NCBI GenBank assembly: GCA_015490195.1
Contig: WFYG01000044.1
Coordinates: 30,755-94,754, forward strand
Direction of reading: 5' to 3'
DNA length: 64,000 nucleotides
From: Thermovibrio sp.
GTDB lineage: Bacteria; Aquificota; Aquificia; Desulfurobacteriales; Desulfurobacteriaceae
In this document: one piece after another, positions 45,654-56,132 of the stretch
How the letters are laid out: every line of letters starts with the position of its first letter
Numbering within the stretch: position 1 is the first letter of the stretch
Program-made: the position numbers and the translations under genes
Notes under the pieces: generated by a model
Told to the model about the DNA's origin: nothing
The model's input: the letters and a program-made list of their open reading frames with translations, nothing else
The model's database searches: none

Positions 45654-45944
45654 ATGAAGCTGAAGCCGCTCTACGACAGGGTTGTTGTTAAGAAGATAGA
45701 GATGGAGCAGAAGACTGCAGGAGGAATCATCCTTCCAGACACAGCTAAGGAGGAGTCTCAGATCGGGGAGGTTATCGCCGTAGGAGAGGGAAGACTCCTT
45801 GAGAACGGCGAAATCAGACCTCTTAAGGTTAAGGAAGGGGACAAGGTCCTCTTCAGCAAGTACGCCGGAAACGAAGTGAAGATTGACGGCGAGGAGCTCC
45901 TTGTTATCAGAGAAGAGGACATCCTCGCAATCGTTGAAGAGTAA
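45654..45944 (+). CDS. groES: Co-chaperonin GroES
   Basis: Heptameric lid of the GroEL chamber. [32 protein letters not shown] (with the mobile loop) and the C-terminal [18 protein letters not shown] are standard; 96 aa. The ATG at 45654 has a GAGGAGGG site; the tracked start at 45621 falls inside CIRCE and is rejected. Confidence 0.97.
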   Translation: MKLKPLYDRVVVKKIEMEQKTAGGIILPDTAKEESQIGEVIAVGEGRLLENGEIRPLKVKEGDKVLFSKYAGNEVKIDGEELLVIREEDILAIVEE

Positions 45945-45964
45945 AACCAAAGAGAGGGAGGTGA

Positions 45965-47614
<1,650 letters not shown>

Positions 47615-47643
47615 AATCTAAAGCTTAAATTGAAAAGGTTTCG

Positions 47644-47666
47644 GGGCGCCTTCGGGTGCCCTTTTT
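47644..47666 (+). terminator. Intrinsic terminator of groESL
   Basis: Stem GGGCGCC/GGTGCCC with a TTCG tetraloop, followed by TTTTT. Confidence 0.9.
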
Positions 47667-47673
47667 ATTAAAG

Positions 47674-48717
47674 TTAATCGGATATTACTCTATTTTTACC
47701 TTCCCTTTTAGCCTTGTAAAGCCTTTCATCTGCAAGCTCAATCACTTTTTTAGAACATTTAGAGCAATCTGCCTCTCTGCAGTCGGCAACACCAAAACTT
47801 ACTGTTATTCTTCTTCCTGGATAGTTGAAATAGCTGTTTTCAATTAATTTTCTCAGTTTCTCAGCTACAAATTTGGCTTTTTCTTTATCTGTATCTGGAA
47901 GAACTATAAGAAACTCCTCTCCTCCGTACCTTCCAACAAATTCTGTTTTTCTGAGGTTTTCTTTAAAAATTTTTCCCAGCTCTTTTAGAACTCTATCTCC
48001 TGCCTGGTGGCCGAAGGTGTCGTTTATCTGTTTGAAGTTGTCAATGTCTGCCATTATTACAGAATAGGGTGAACGTTTGCAGTCTACAGACTTAAGTCGT
48101 GAAAAGAGAGCTCTCCTTGTTAAAACTCCCGTTAAGTAATCTCTGTCTAAGAGAAGGCGGAGCTCCTCTCTAAACCTGTCCAAAATAAACCTGTAAACGG
48201 CAGCTACCGTTGAGAATACTAAATATGCTGTAAAAGCGCTGAACCCTAGTTTATAGGTTTCTTTGCTGAAAAGGATGTAACTACTGTCAAAAAGCTGGAA
48301 TGACAAAATTAATGAAACTAAAAAGATAGGTGAGTATGTGAAAGAGAGAAAAATTTTGAAGTCAAATAACATACTGGCAAGGAGGGGAATGAGAGGAAAC
48401 CAGTAGAGACTGTATATTTCTCCCTTTATTAAGTGAAAACAGAGAGCTAAGGTAAGAGCAACTATAGAAGTTAAAGAGGATAAAAACGGTTTTTGGAAAA
48501 ATTTAAGGAGGATAAACGCAACAAAGTATAAAAAAATAGTGAGGATATTTCCCCAGTAGAAAATTCTGTTTCCGATAAAGGATTCTAAACTGATGAAAAC
48601 AAGTTCAACTACAAGACCTGTTATTATCGTAAGGAAACTCAGAAACGTTTTGCAGCTTTTAGAGAGCTCCGTAGAGGTAACGGTTCTTGAAAAACAGTTT
48701 AGAGTGTTTCTAATCAC
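47674..48717 (-). CDS. Membrane-bound diguanylate cyclase (GGDEF)
   Basis: About six N-terminal membrane helices (residues of about 25-185) form a sensor region of unrecognised type, followed by a GGDEF domain: DYLTGVLTRRALFSRL, MADIDNFKQINDTFGHQAGD, RYGGEEFLIVLP and ITVSFGVA. The active-site variant GGEEF is normal for active cyclases. The product-inhibition site RxxD reads RKTE, so feedback inhibition may be weakened. It converges on the groESL terminator. Confidence 0.92.
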   Translation of the reverse strand: MIRNTLNCFSRTVTSTELSKSCKTFLSFLTIITGLVVELVFISLESFIGNRIFYWGNILTIFLYFVAFILLKFFQKPFLSSLTSIVALTLALCFHLIKGEIYSLYWFPLIPLLASMLFDFKIFLSFTYSPIFLVSLILSFQLFDSSYILFSKETYKLGFSAFTAYLVFSTVAAVYRFILDRFREELRLLLDRDYLTGVLTRRALFSRLKSVDCKRSPYSVIMADIDNFKQINDTFGHQAGDRVLKELGKIFKENLRKTEFVGRYGGEEFLIVLPDTDKEKAKFVAEKLRKLIENSYFNYPGRRITVSFGVADCREADCSKCSKKVIELADERLYKAKREGKNRVISD

Positions 48718-48734
48718 CAGAGACTCCAGTTAAG

Positions 48735-48752
48735 GAGGGGGAGCTCCCCCTC
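48735..48752 (-). terminator. 18-bp perfect palindrome after glyA
   Basis: A perfect inverted repeat, GAGGGGGAG directly joined to CTCCCCCTC, between glyA and the GGDEF gene; the T-tract is weak. Centred on GGAGCTCC. Possibly a terminator or partial attenuator. Confidence 0.5.
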
Positions 48753-48771
48753 TAGTAACATGAACCAAATT

Positions 48772-50028
48772 TTAGGAGTAGAGCTCTTTTAGCTCCGGAT
48801 AGAGCGGATGCTTTCCACAGATCTCAAGAACTTCAGATTTTACCCTCTCTATAACAGTTTCGTCGTTTATGTTCTTCAGAACCTCAGCTATCAACTGGGC
48901 GATTCTCCTTGCCTCGTCTTCCTTAACTCCCCTTGTAGTTATTGCAGGAGTTCCAATTCTGATTCCGCTCGTTACAAAGGGGCTCCTGGTGTCAAAGGGA
49001 ATCGTGTTCTTATTTACAGTGATGTTTGCCCTTCCGAGGGCAGCTTCGGCCTCTTTTCCTGTGATTCCCTTGTCTGTTAAATCAACTAACATCAGGTGGT
49101 TGTCGGTTCCTCCGGAAACGAGTCTGAAGCCCTGGCACTGGAGCTCCTCAGCCATAGCTTTGGCGTTTTTAACAACCTGCTCCTGATATTTCCTGAAATC
49201 TTCAGTTTGAGCCTCTTTGAAGGCAACGGCCTTGGCTGCAATTACGTGCATCAGAGGGCCACCCTGAAGTCCCGGGAAGACGGCCTTGTCTATGTCCTTT
49301 GCAAACTCCTCTTTGCACATAACAACGCCGCCCCTTGGACCCCTAAGGGTTTTGTGGGTTGTTGTTGTGACGAAGTGGCACACCTCAATAGGTGATGGGT
49401 GCAGTCCTGCAACGACCAGCCCTGCGATGTGGGCGATGTCTGCAAGGAGGAGAGCTCCCACCTCATCTGCAATTTCCCTGAACTTGTTAAAGTCTATAAC
49501 TCTTGGGTAAGCGGAGGCTCCGCAGATTATGAGTTTAGGCTTGTGCTCCTTTGCTAATTTGTAAACCTGGTCAAAGTCAATCGTTTCTGTGTCTTTCCTC
49601 ACTCCGTACTGAACAACGTTGAAGTACTTACCCGTCATGTTTACAGGAGAGCCGTGGGAGAGGTGGCCTCCGTGTGAGAGGTTCATTGAAAGGATTGTGT
49701 CTCCCGGCTTTAGAACTGCCAGGTAAACGGCCTGGTTTGCCTGTGAGCCTGAGTGGGGTTGAACATTAACGTGGTCTGCCCCAAAGAGCTCCTTACACCT
49801 CTTTATTGCAAGCTCCTCTGCAATATCAACACACTCACAGCCTCCGTAGTAGCGTTTCCCCGGATAACCCTCTGCATATTTGTTTGTAAGAACAGACCCT
49901 TGAGCTTCCATAACGGCCGGAGAGGTAAAGTTCTCAGAGGCTATGAGCTCAAGGTGTTCGTTCTGCCTCTTATACTCGCATTTGAGCGCTTCAAAGATTT
50001 CAGGGTCAACGGCTTTAAGGTTCTTCAT
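48772..50028 (-). CDS. glyA: Serine hydroxymethyltransferase
   Basis: PLP enzyme interconverting serine and glycine with tetrahydrofolate. [41 protein letters not shown] and the PLP-lysine motif [15 protein letters not shown] are diagnostic; 418 aa. It overlaps the rpiB end by 14 bases. Confidence 0.97.
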   Translation of the reverse strand: MKNLKAVDPEIFEALKCEYKRQNEHLELIASENFTSPAVMEAQGSVLTNKYAEGYPGKRYYGGCECVDIAEELAIKRCKELFGADHVNVQPHSGSQANQAVYLAVLKPGDTILSMNLSHGGHLSHGSPVNMTGKYFNVVQYGVRKDTETIDFDQVYKLAKEHKPKLIICGASAYPRVIDFNKFREIADEVGALLLADIAHIAGLVVAGLHPSPIEVCHFVTTTTHKTLRGPRGGVVMCKEEFAKDIDKAVFPGLQGGPLMHVIAAKAVAFKEAQTEDFRKYQEQVVKNAKAMAEELQCQGFRLVSGGTDNHLMLVDLTDKGITGKEAEAALGRANITVNKNTIPFDTRSPFVTSGIRIGTPAITTRGVKEDEARRIAQLIAEVLKNINDETVIERVKSEVLEICGKHPLYPELKELYS

Positions 50029-50485
50029 CGTCTATTCCTCCACATTCGTTTTCTTCAATCTTGTGAATCTTGTTGATTCTCCTTTCGTGTCTTCCACCGT
50101 CAAAAGGAGCTTCAAGCCACGCTTTTACTATCCTCTTTGCAAGCTCCTCTCCTAAAACCCTTCCACCTAAACAGAGGACGTTTGCGTTGTTGTGGCGTCT
50201 GCTCATCTCTGCTGCGTAAATGTTGTAGCAGAGGGCTGCCCTTATTCCCTTTACCTTGTTGGCAGCAATGGAGATGCCTATTCCCGTTCCGCAGATGAAG
50301 ATTCCCCTGTCTGCTTCTCCGTTTACAATTCCTTTAGCGGCCTTGTAGGCAAAGTCCGGGTAGTCAACAGACTCTTCTGAGTAGGTTCCGTAGTCAACAT
50401 ACTCAATACCCAGTTCCTCAAGGTAAGATTTGATAACCTCTTTTAACCTGAATCCTCCGTGGTCGCAGGCGAGGGCTATTCTCAT
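50015..50485 (-). CDS. rpiB: Ribose-5-phosphate isomerase B
   Basis: [52 protein letters not shown] (active-site Cys) and [15 protein letters not shown] are all standard. 156 aa. First gene of the rpiB-glyA pair, divergent from hypF. Confidence 0.95.
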   Translation of the reverse strand: MRIALACDHGGFRLKEVIKSYLEELGIEYVDYGTYSEESVDYPDFAYKAAKGIVNGEADRGIFICGTGIGISIAANKVKGIRAALCYNIYAAEMSRRHNNANVLCLGGRVLGEELAKRIVKAWLEAPFDGGRHERRINKIHKIEENECGGIDDEEP

Positions 50486-50535
50486 AACTTTCCTCCTTGA
50501 GAGTTGACCGAATTATATTACTTTGAGGAGTTTAA

Positions 50536-52779
50536 ATGAGACTGAAACTCTACGTTACAGGCGTTGTTCAGGGAGTTGGCTTTAGGCCTTTCGTATACCG
50601 GCTTGCAACAGAGCTTGGTCTTAAAGGCTACGTCTTAAACAGTGAAACGGGAGTTGTAATAGAGGTTGAGGGGGAAAAAGAGCGTTTAGAGGAGTTTCTA
50701 AAGAGGCTCCAGAGTGAGAAACCCCCTGCTTCTCAGATTTTCAGCATAGATAAGAAGTTTTTAGAAGAAGTTGGCTACAGCGGTTTTGAGATAAGGAAAA
50801 GCGAGAAGAAGGGAGAGGTAAAAGTTGCCGTTCTTCCAGACCTATCAACCTGCAAGGAGTGTCTCTCTGAACTCTTTGACCCTGAAAACAGGCGATACAG
50901 GTATCCCTTTATAAACTGTACAAACTGTGGCCCGCGGTTCACAATCATTCTCTCTCTTCCCTACGACAGGCCCAACACAACTATGAAAGACTTTGAGATG
51001 TGTGAAAAGTGCAGGGAGGAGTATGAGAACCCTTTAGACAGGAGGTTCCACGCCCAGCCAAACGCCTGCCCTGTATGTGGCCCCCACGTCTGGCTTGTGA
51101 ACGGGGAAGGGGAAACCGTTGCAGAGAGGGATAAGGCGTTAAAGGTTCTTGTTGAGTGGCTGAAAGAGGGGAAAATTCTGGCAGTTAAGGGGCTCGGAGG
51201 GTTTCACCTTATCTGCGATGCAACGAACGAGGAGGCTGTGGCGGAGCTCCGCCGCCGAAAAAGACGCCAGGAGAAGCCCTTTGCCGTTATGTTTAAAGAC
51301 CTTGAGCAGGTTAGGGAGTTTGCAGAAGTTTCCCCTTTAGAGGAGATAGCCTTAACCTCTGTTGAATCTCCCATCGTTATCCTGAAACAGAAAGAGGGAA
51401 ACAACCTTGCTCCCTCCGTCTCCCCCGATACGAAAACTGTTGGAGCTTTTCTGCCTTATATGCCCCTCCATCACATAATCCTCAGGGGTTTTGGAAAGCC
51501 CATAGTTGCAACGAGCTGCAACGTTACAGATGAGCCGATAATGTTTAAAAACTCTGAAGTTAAGAATGTTCTGGGAAATTTGGTTGACGGAGCTCTCCTC
51601 CACAACCGTGAAATTGCAAGGCGGTGCGACGACTCTGTTGTAAAGGTTATGGGAGGGAGAGTCGTTCCTTTCCGTCGCTCCCGTGGTTACGCTCCACTTC
51701 CCGTTCTTCTTCCGTTTAAACTGAAACGCCCAGTTCTGGCCTTAGGCCCCCACATGAAAGTTACTGTAGCCCTTGGTAAGGGAAACAGAGTTTACATCTC
51801 CCAGCACATAGGAGACATAGATAACCTTAAGGCAGAGGAGTTCTTCAAAGAGACCGTTAAAGACCTTTTGAACCTGTTTGAAATTGAGCCTGAAGTTGTC
51901 GTTTCAGACTACCACCTGGGCTACTTCACAACGAAGTTTGGCAGAGAGGTTTTCGGGGAGAGGCTGATTCAGGTTTACCACCACCACGCCCACACAATCT
52001 CGGTTATGGCAGAGAACGAGGTTCCTTTAGATAAAAAGGTTATAGCCTTCTCCTTTGACGGCACGGGCTACGGAACCGACGGTAAAATCTGGGGAAGTGA
52101 GGTTCTTATTGCCGGCTACACCGAGTTTGAGAGAGCTCTCCACCTCAAATATTTTCCCCTTCCCGGCGGAGACAGGGCGGTTAAAGAACCCTACAGAGTT
52201 GCAGTTTCACTTCTAAAGGCTGTTGGGGAAAAACCTGAAGACTACTTAAAAGTTGAACCTGAGAAACTCTCGTTTGTCTCACAGATGGTTGATAAGGGGA
52301 TAAACTCTCCCTTAACTTCAAGTATGGGAAGGCTCTTTGACGGAGTTTCTGCGCTCCTCGGTATCCGCTACACCGTTAACTACCACGCTCAGGGAGCAAT
52401 TCTCCTTGAGGAAATCTCCTCAACTTCTAAAGAGACCGGAAGTTATCCTTTTAAAATGGAAAGCGGTGAGATTGACTGGAGAGAGACTCTCCTTGCCGTT
52501 CTCTCTGACATTAAGAAAGGAGCTCCCCTTTCAGATGTTGGAATGAAGTTCCACAACACGGTGGTAAAAATGGTTCTGGAGTCTGCCCGAATTCTCAGGG
52601 AGAAAACGGGAATTGATACGGTAGCCCTTTCTGGAGGAGTTTTCCAGAATAAAATTCTTACTGAGAAGTGTTTGAGGGAGCTCCCTTCAAAAGGCTTTAA
52701 AGTTCTGGTTCACCAGGTTGTTCCACCAAACGACGGTGGTCTCTCTTTAGGACAGGCCGTTTACGGAGGTCTGATTTGA
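50536..52779 (+). CDS. hypF: Hydrogenase maturation carbamoyltransferase HypF
   Basis: Makes the carbamoyl group that becomes the CN ligands of the [NiFe] site. The acylphosphatase domain (GVVQGVGFRPFVYRLA), two zinc fingers (CKECLSELFDPENRRYRYPFINCTNC and CEKC...CPVC), a YrdC-like domain (GGFHLICDA) and the Kae1-like domain (VYHHHAHTISVMAEN) are in order; 747 aa is normal. It leads the hydrogenase region and overlaps the next gene by four bases. hypD and hypE are not in the window. Confidence 0.96.
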   Translation: MRLKLYVTGVVQGVGFRPFVYRLATELGLKGYVLNSETGVVIEVEGEKERLEEFLKRLQSEKPPASQIFSIDKKFLEEVGYSGFEIRKSEKKGEVKVAVLPDLSTCKECLSELFDPENRRYRYPFINCTNCGPRFTIILSLPYDRPNTTMKDFEMCEKCREEYENPLDRRFHAQPNACPVCGPHVWLVNGEGETVAERDKALKVLVEWLKEGKILAVKGLGGFHLICDATNEEAVAELRRRKRRQEKPFAVMFKDLEQVREFAEVSPLEEIALTSVESPIVILKQKEGNNLAPSVSPDTKTVGAFLPYMPLHHIILRGFGKPIVATSCNVTDEPIMFKNSEVKNVLGNLVDGALLHNREIARRCDDSVVKVMGGRVVPFRRSRGYAPLPVLLPFKLKRPVLALGPHMKVTVALGKGNRVYISQHIGDIDNLKAEEFFKETVKDLLNLFEIEPEVVVSDYHLGYFTTKFGREVFGERLIQVYHHHAHTISVMAENEVPLDKKVIAFSFDGTGYGTDGKIWGSEVLIAGYTEFERALHLKYFPLPGGDRAVKEPYRVAVSLLKAVGEKPEDYLKVEPEKLSFVSQMVDKGINSPLTSSMGRLFDGVSALLGIRYTVNYHAQGAILLEEISSTSKETGSYPFKMESGEIDWRETLLAVLSDIKKGAPLSDVGMKFHNTVVKMVLESARILREKTGIDTVALSGGVFQNKILTEKCLRELPSKGFKVLVHQVVPPNDGGLSLGQAVYGGLI

Positions 52780-53948
52780 AGAAGATAATTAAGCTTGAGG
52801 GGATACCACTTACAGAAGGGCATTCCGGTCTTTTCCTTGAAGTAGAGGAAGGGATTATAAAAAGAGGATTTTACTACGCCCTTGTTCCTGTAAGGGGTTT
52901 TGAGACCCTCCTTCTGGGGAAAGATTCAAGAGTGGCTCCAACGATAACCACAAGGATATGCGGCCTTTGTCAGGTAACCCACGCCATAGCCTCGGCAAGG
53001 GCAATAGAGAGTGCTGCCGGGATTGAAGTTCCACCAGAGGCCGAGAAACTGAGAGAGGTTTTAGGTCTTGCCGTTCGTATCTACAACAACCTTCTCCACC
53101 AGATAATAGTTTCTGAAGACCTCTTCCCAGAAAAGAGGGAGCAGCTTGCTTTTATAAGGGAAGTTCAGGGGGTCAGGAAGTTTGCAGGGACGGTTCTAGA
53201 GACTGTAGGAGGTGAGATTATTCACTCTCCAAACGTGAAAGTGGGCGGTATATCAGAACCCTTGGAGGAGCCTGTTAAGGAGAAACTTCTCTTAGAGATA
53301 GACAGGGTACTTGAAAAGCTCAAAAACAGTTTTTCCGTTTTCAGGGAGAGTCTGGAAGCCCTCTGGAAAAGAGAGGGGCTCAGTGAGGACTTCGGCAGTC
53401 ATAGTCTTGGTTACTTTGCCACAGACCTCTACTACGGAAAGCCTGTTTCCTTTGATAAGTTTACCTTTCTTCTTCCTCAGGAACTCCTTGAGGGAGAATT
53501 AAAGAGAAGAGTTACGAACCTGTTTCCCCTTTTTGACGGAAAGCCCGTTGAAACGGGACCGAGAGCCAGGGCTGTTCTCTTTAAAGGCTACACTCCCAGA
53601 GGTGGAGTTAAGGAGCTCCACCTTTTAAGGGGAGAGGAGAACATAGAAGCACTGTTGAGAATAAGGGAGATTCTGGAGAATGGTAAGTTTGATGGAGAAC
53701 TCTGGAACCGAAAGACACCTTCATCAGACGGAGAAACCCTTGGAGTTGGTGTCCATGAAGCACCCAGAGGAACAAACGTTCACGCCGTTAAAGTGGATAA
53801 AACAGGAAAGATAGTATACTATAAAATTGTAGTTCCAACGGAGCTAAACTTTTTTGCCGTTGGAGAGGCTTTAAGGGGGATTTCTGCAACAAAAGCGGAA
53901 TACGTTGTGCGAGCTTACGACCCCTGTATTGTCTGTGCTGCCCACTAA
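52776..53948 (+). CDS. Frh-like [NiFe] hydrogenase large subunit, no C-terminal extension
   Basis: Catalytic subunit of a cytosolic group 3-type hydrogenase. The two Ni ligand pairs are RICGLCQVTHA and the C-terminal DPCIVCAAH; LGVGVHEAPRGTNVH precedes the second. The ORF stops exactly at that His, so there is no tail for a maturation protease to remove, unlike the membrane hydrogenase at 57241. TTG start, with GGAGGT five bases upstream, inside the hypF stop. 390 aa is short for the family. Small and FrhB-like subunits follow. Confidence 0.88.
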   Translation: MKKIIKLEGIPLTEGHSGLFLEVEEGIIKRGFYYALVPVRGFETLLLGKDSRVAPTITTRICGLCQVTHAIASARAIESAAGIEVPPEAEKLREVLGLAVRIYNNLLHQIIVSEDLFPEKREQLAFIREVQGVRKFAGTVLETVGGEIIHSPNVKVGGISEPLEEPVKEKLLLEIDRVLEKLKNSFSVFRESLEALWKREGLSEDFGSHSLGYFATDLYYGKPVSFDKFTFLLPQELLEGELKRRVTNLFPLFDGKPVETGPRARAVLFKGYTPRGGVKELHLLRGEENIEALLRIREILENGKFDGELWNRKTPSSDGETLGVGVHEAPRGTNVHAVKVDKTGKIVYYKIVVPTELNFFAVGEALRGISATKAEYVVRAYDPCIVCAAH

Positions 53949-53962
53949 ATTGGAGAAAAGGA

Positions 53963-54703
53963 ATGTTTTACAGGGATAAGCTCTCCTTTGAAGATGAAGA
54001 GTTCAAGTTAAAGGTAGGATTTCTCCACTTCTCAAGTTGTTCCGGCTGTCAGGTGGCTTTCTTTGATATGTTTGAGGAAGCCGTTGAGATTCTTGATACG
54101 GTAGAGCTCGTCTATTCTAACATGCTTACTAAGAGGAGAGACCTTCCCCGTATGGACGTCGCTTTTGTAGAGGGAGCTCTCTGTATTGAGGATCCTCACC
54201 ACCTTCACCTGGTAAAAGAGCTCCAGAAGAAGGCAAAACTCATCGTTGCCGTTGGAGGTTGTGCCTCCTTTGGGGGAGTCAGGCGTCTCTCCTGCGGGAA
54301 TCAGCTGCCACAACCTCAGCATCAGAGCTTTGTTCCGATAACGGAAGTTGACCTGGTGAAGCCGAAAGTTAAGTATGCCATTCCAGGGTGTCCTCCAAAT
54401 CCGTCGCTTCTCTACAGCTTTCTTTTGGCCCTCCTTGAGATAAACGAAGACTTCCTCCTTCCTTTTGAACTGATGACCTTCTCAACCAGAGCTTCAGGTA
54501 TGGATATCTTTGTAGAAGTTGTAAATAAGGGTTTTTGTGTCGGTTGCGGTACCTGTTCAACTGCCTGTCCTACACGGGCTATAACCTACAACTACGAGTG
54601 TAGTAGGCCGGCTTTTAATCCGGGCCTCTGCGTCTACTGCGGTTCCTGTCTTGCTGCCTGTCCACAGAGTTTTAAGCCCTACCCTCAACCGACGTACACG
54701 TGA
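53963..54703 (+). CDS. Frh-like hydrogenase small subunit with 2[4Fe-4S] domain
   Basis: The N-terminal hydrogenase small-subunit fold carries proximal-cluster cysteines in SSCSGCQ, VGGCASFGG and IPGCPPNP. A C-terminal bacterial ferredoxin domain follows, with CVGCGTCSTACP and CVYCGSCLAACP. This matches FrhG of F420-reducing hydrogenases. No Tat signal, so cytosolic. It passes electrons to the FrhB-like protein that follows. Confidence 0.88.
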   Translation: MFYRDKLSFEDEEFKLKVGFLHFSSCSGCQVAFFDMFEEAVEILDTVELVYSNMLTKRRDLPRMDVAFVEGALCIEDPHHLHLVKELQKKAKLIVAVGGCASFGGVRRLSCGNQLPQPQHQSFVPITEVDLVKPKVKYAIPGCPPNPSLLYSFLLALLEINEDFLLPFELMTFSTRASGMDIFVEVVNKGFCVGCGTCSTACPTRAITYNYECSRPAFNPGLCVYCGSCLAACPQSFKPYPQPTYT

Positions 54704-54713
54704 GAGGTTAAGA

Positions 54714-55607
54714 ATGGTTGCTCTTAACAGCCGTTTTCTTCTGGGAAAGTACAGAGAGGCATTTGTAGTTGACGGTAAGGGTGAGAATCCGATAAAGGCC
54801 ATTTTTACCCTTATGTTAAAGTTTGGCCTTATAGATGGCCTGCTTACCGTCAGTAAAGATGGAAACTCACCGCGGCTCATTTTCAAGGCCGAGGACGTTG
54901 AAATTCCTGTTAGAAATTCCTGTTTTGGAGTTAACGCACTCCTTAAAAAGGCAGTTCAGAAGTACAGGCTTTCCAGACTTGCAGTTTTTGGTCCCGCCTG
55001 CACCTTTGACGGTTTAAACAAAACCCAGTACTTTGGGATTGGGTGTAACTGGACAAAGACAGCAGTAGCCCTCAAGATTAGCTTTCTCTGTCCAGGAGTT
55101 CTAACAGATACGGCCTTTTTGTCAGAGGTGGTGGATATAACGGGTAAAAGGGCGGGAGTTTCAAGGTTTTACTTCCAGAAAGGGAAGCTCCACTATCAGC
55201 TTAAAACCGGTGAAGAGATAACAGTTCCTCCTTCGTTTCACCACAGGTACGTAAACAGTGCCTGCCGTTACTGTCTTAACCTGTCTGGTAAAGGAACAGA
55301 CCTGACTGCTGTCTACCTGAAAGAGAGAGATAAAGTACTTCTTATTGTCAGAAGCGAAAGGGGACTCAGCACTCTTGCTCAGGTTCAGAGGAGCTCCCCG
55401 TCAACTCTTTACTTCAGGAAGGCCGATAGAAAAGAAGTTGAGTCTCTAATTTCGTTTCTTAAAGAAAAAGTTATCCTAAATATAACTGATATCATAGAGA
55501 GAGTAGAACTTGGGTTTCCTGTTCCAAAGTGGAACGACAACAAACTGAGAAAATTTTACAGACTGTGGAACTCTATTGACGTGAACTCAGAAGAGGAGGT
55601 GTTCTGA
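54714..55607 (+). CDS. FrhB-like flavin/Fe-S subunit
   Basis: Resembles the F420 hydrogenase/dehydrogenase beta-subunit family by layout: FGPACTFDGL, ISFLCPGVL and SACRYCLNLSGKGTDLTAVYL, which correspond to the family's cluster-binding cysteines and flavin-site region. Sequence drift is considerable (for example LNLSG for the usual D/E-rich loop), so cofactor use is uncertain. ATG 54714 with GAGAGG is preferred to the tracked 54651, which lies inside the small subunit. It presumably hands electrons to a soluble acceptor; F420 is not expected in this organism. Confidence 0.7.
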   Translation: MVALNSRFLLGKYREAFVVDGKGENPIKAIFTLMLKFGLIDGLLTVSKDGNSPRLIFKAEDVEIPVRNSCFGVNALLKKAVQKYRLSRLAVFGPACTFDGLNKTQYFGIGCNWTKTAVALKISFLCPGVLTDTAFLSEVVDITGKRAGVSRFYFQKGKLHYQLKTGEEITVPPSFHHRYVNSACRYCLNLSGKGTDLTAVYLKERDKVLLIVRSERGLSTLAQVQRSSPSTLYFRKADRKEVESLISFLKEKVILNITDIIERVELGFPVPKWNDNKLRKFYRLWNSIDVNSEEEVF

Positions 55608-55891
55608 TGGCTACCCAGCTAGAAATTTCAGAAGAAAAGTTACTTGAAAGGGCGGAGCTCCTCAAAGTTCTTGGTCATCCTGAAAGACTGGAAATAGTCC
55701 TTCTTACCCTTGATAGAGAAATGTGCGTTAAAGAGCTGGTTAAAGTTCTTAAGATCTCCCAGCCGAAAGTCTCCCAGCATGTAGGTTTAATGAAAGAACT
55801 CGGGATACTCTCCTTCAGAAAAGAGGGAACGAAAGTTCTTTACAGAACTTCAAGTGAAATTGTTAGAGAGCTTGTAAGTGTTCTTTTTTAG
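55607..55891 (+). CDS. ArsR-family winged-helix regulator
   Basis: 94-aa helix-turn-helix protein: LKVLGHPERLEIVLLTLDREMCVKELVKVLKISQPKVSQHVGLMKELGIL is the canonical ArsR recognition region. One Cys (MCVKEL) lies at the alpha3 position used for metal or redox sensing in some members, but no CxC partner is visible. It is the last gene of the Frh-like operon (TGATG overlap) and sits directly upstream of the second hydrogenase promoter, so control of that promoter is plausible. Confidence 0.88.
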   Translation: MATQLEISEEKLLERAELLKVLGHPERLEIVLLTLDREMCVKELVKVLKISQPKVSQHVGLMKELGILSFRKEGTKVLYRTSSEIVRELVSVLF

Positions 55892-55992
55892 CTAAGATCT
55901 GGGTTAAGGTCTCCTCCCGGGTCAGAGTGGGGATACTTTGCTTTTTTAAGCTTGGCGGCTGTTCTCCAGTAGCCAGAAAAGAGATGTATTAA

Positions 55993-56053
55993 ATAAAGAA
56001 TTCTTTATATTATCTAATACAATTGCTTCTAAATTAATTTCTAAAAATAGAAA
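55993..56053. promoter_or_regulatory. Two AT-rich palindromes, candidate operators
   Basis: In the 241-base gap before the uptake hydrogenase: a 16-bp perfect palindrome, ATAAAGAATTCTTTAT (55993-56008), and TTTCTA-AAAA-TAGAAA (56038-56053). The second ends 12 bases before the -35 box. They are candidate sites for the ArsR-type protein encoded just upstream. Confidence 0.45.
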
Positions 56054-56065
56054 ATTAGCATACCG

Positions 56066-56094
56066 TTGACATCTTAATAAGCTTATTCTAAAAT
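56066..56094 (+). promoter_or_regulatory. Promoter of the uptake hydrogenase operon
   Basis: TTGACA (consensus), 17 bases, TAAAAT. Predicted start near 56101, followed by CAGGAGGG and the ATG at 56133. Confidence 0.8.
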
Positions 56095-56132
56095 GGAGTC
56101 AAGGCGGCAAATAAACCTATCAGGAGGGCGCT

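Noticed and set aside
54651-54713. N-terminal extension of the FrhB-like ORF
   Set aside because: Lies inside the ferredoxin domain of the small subunit; ATG 54714 has a ribosome site.
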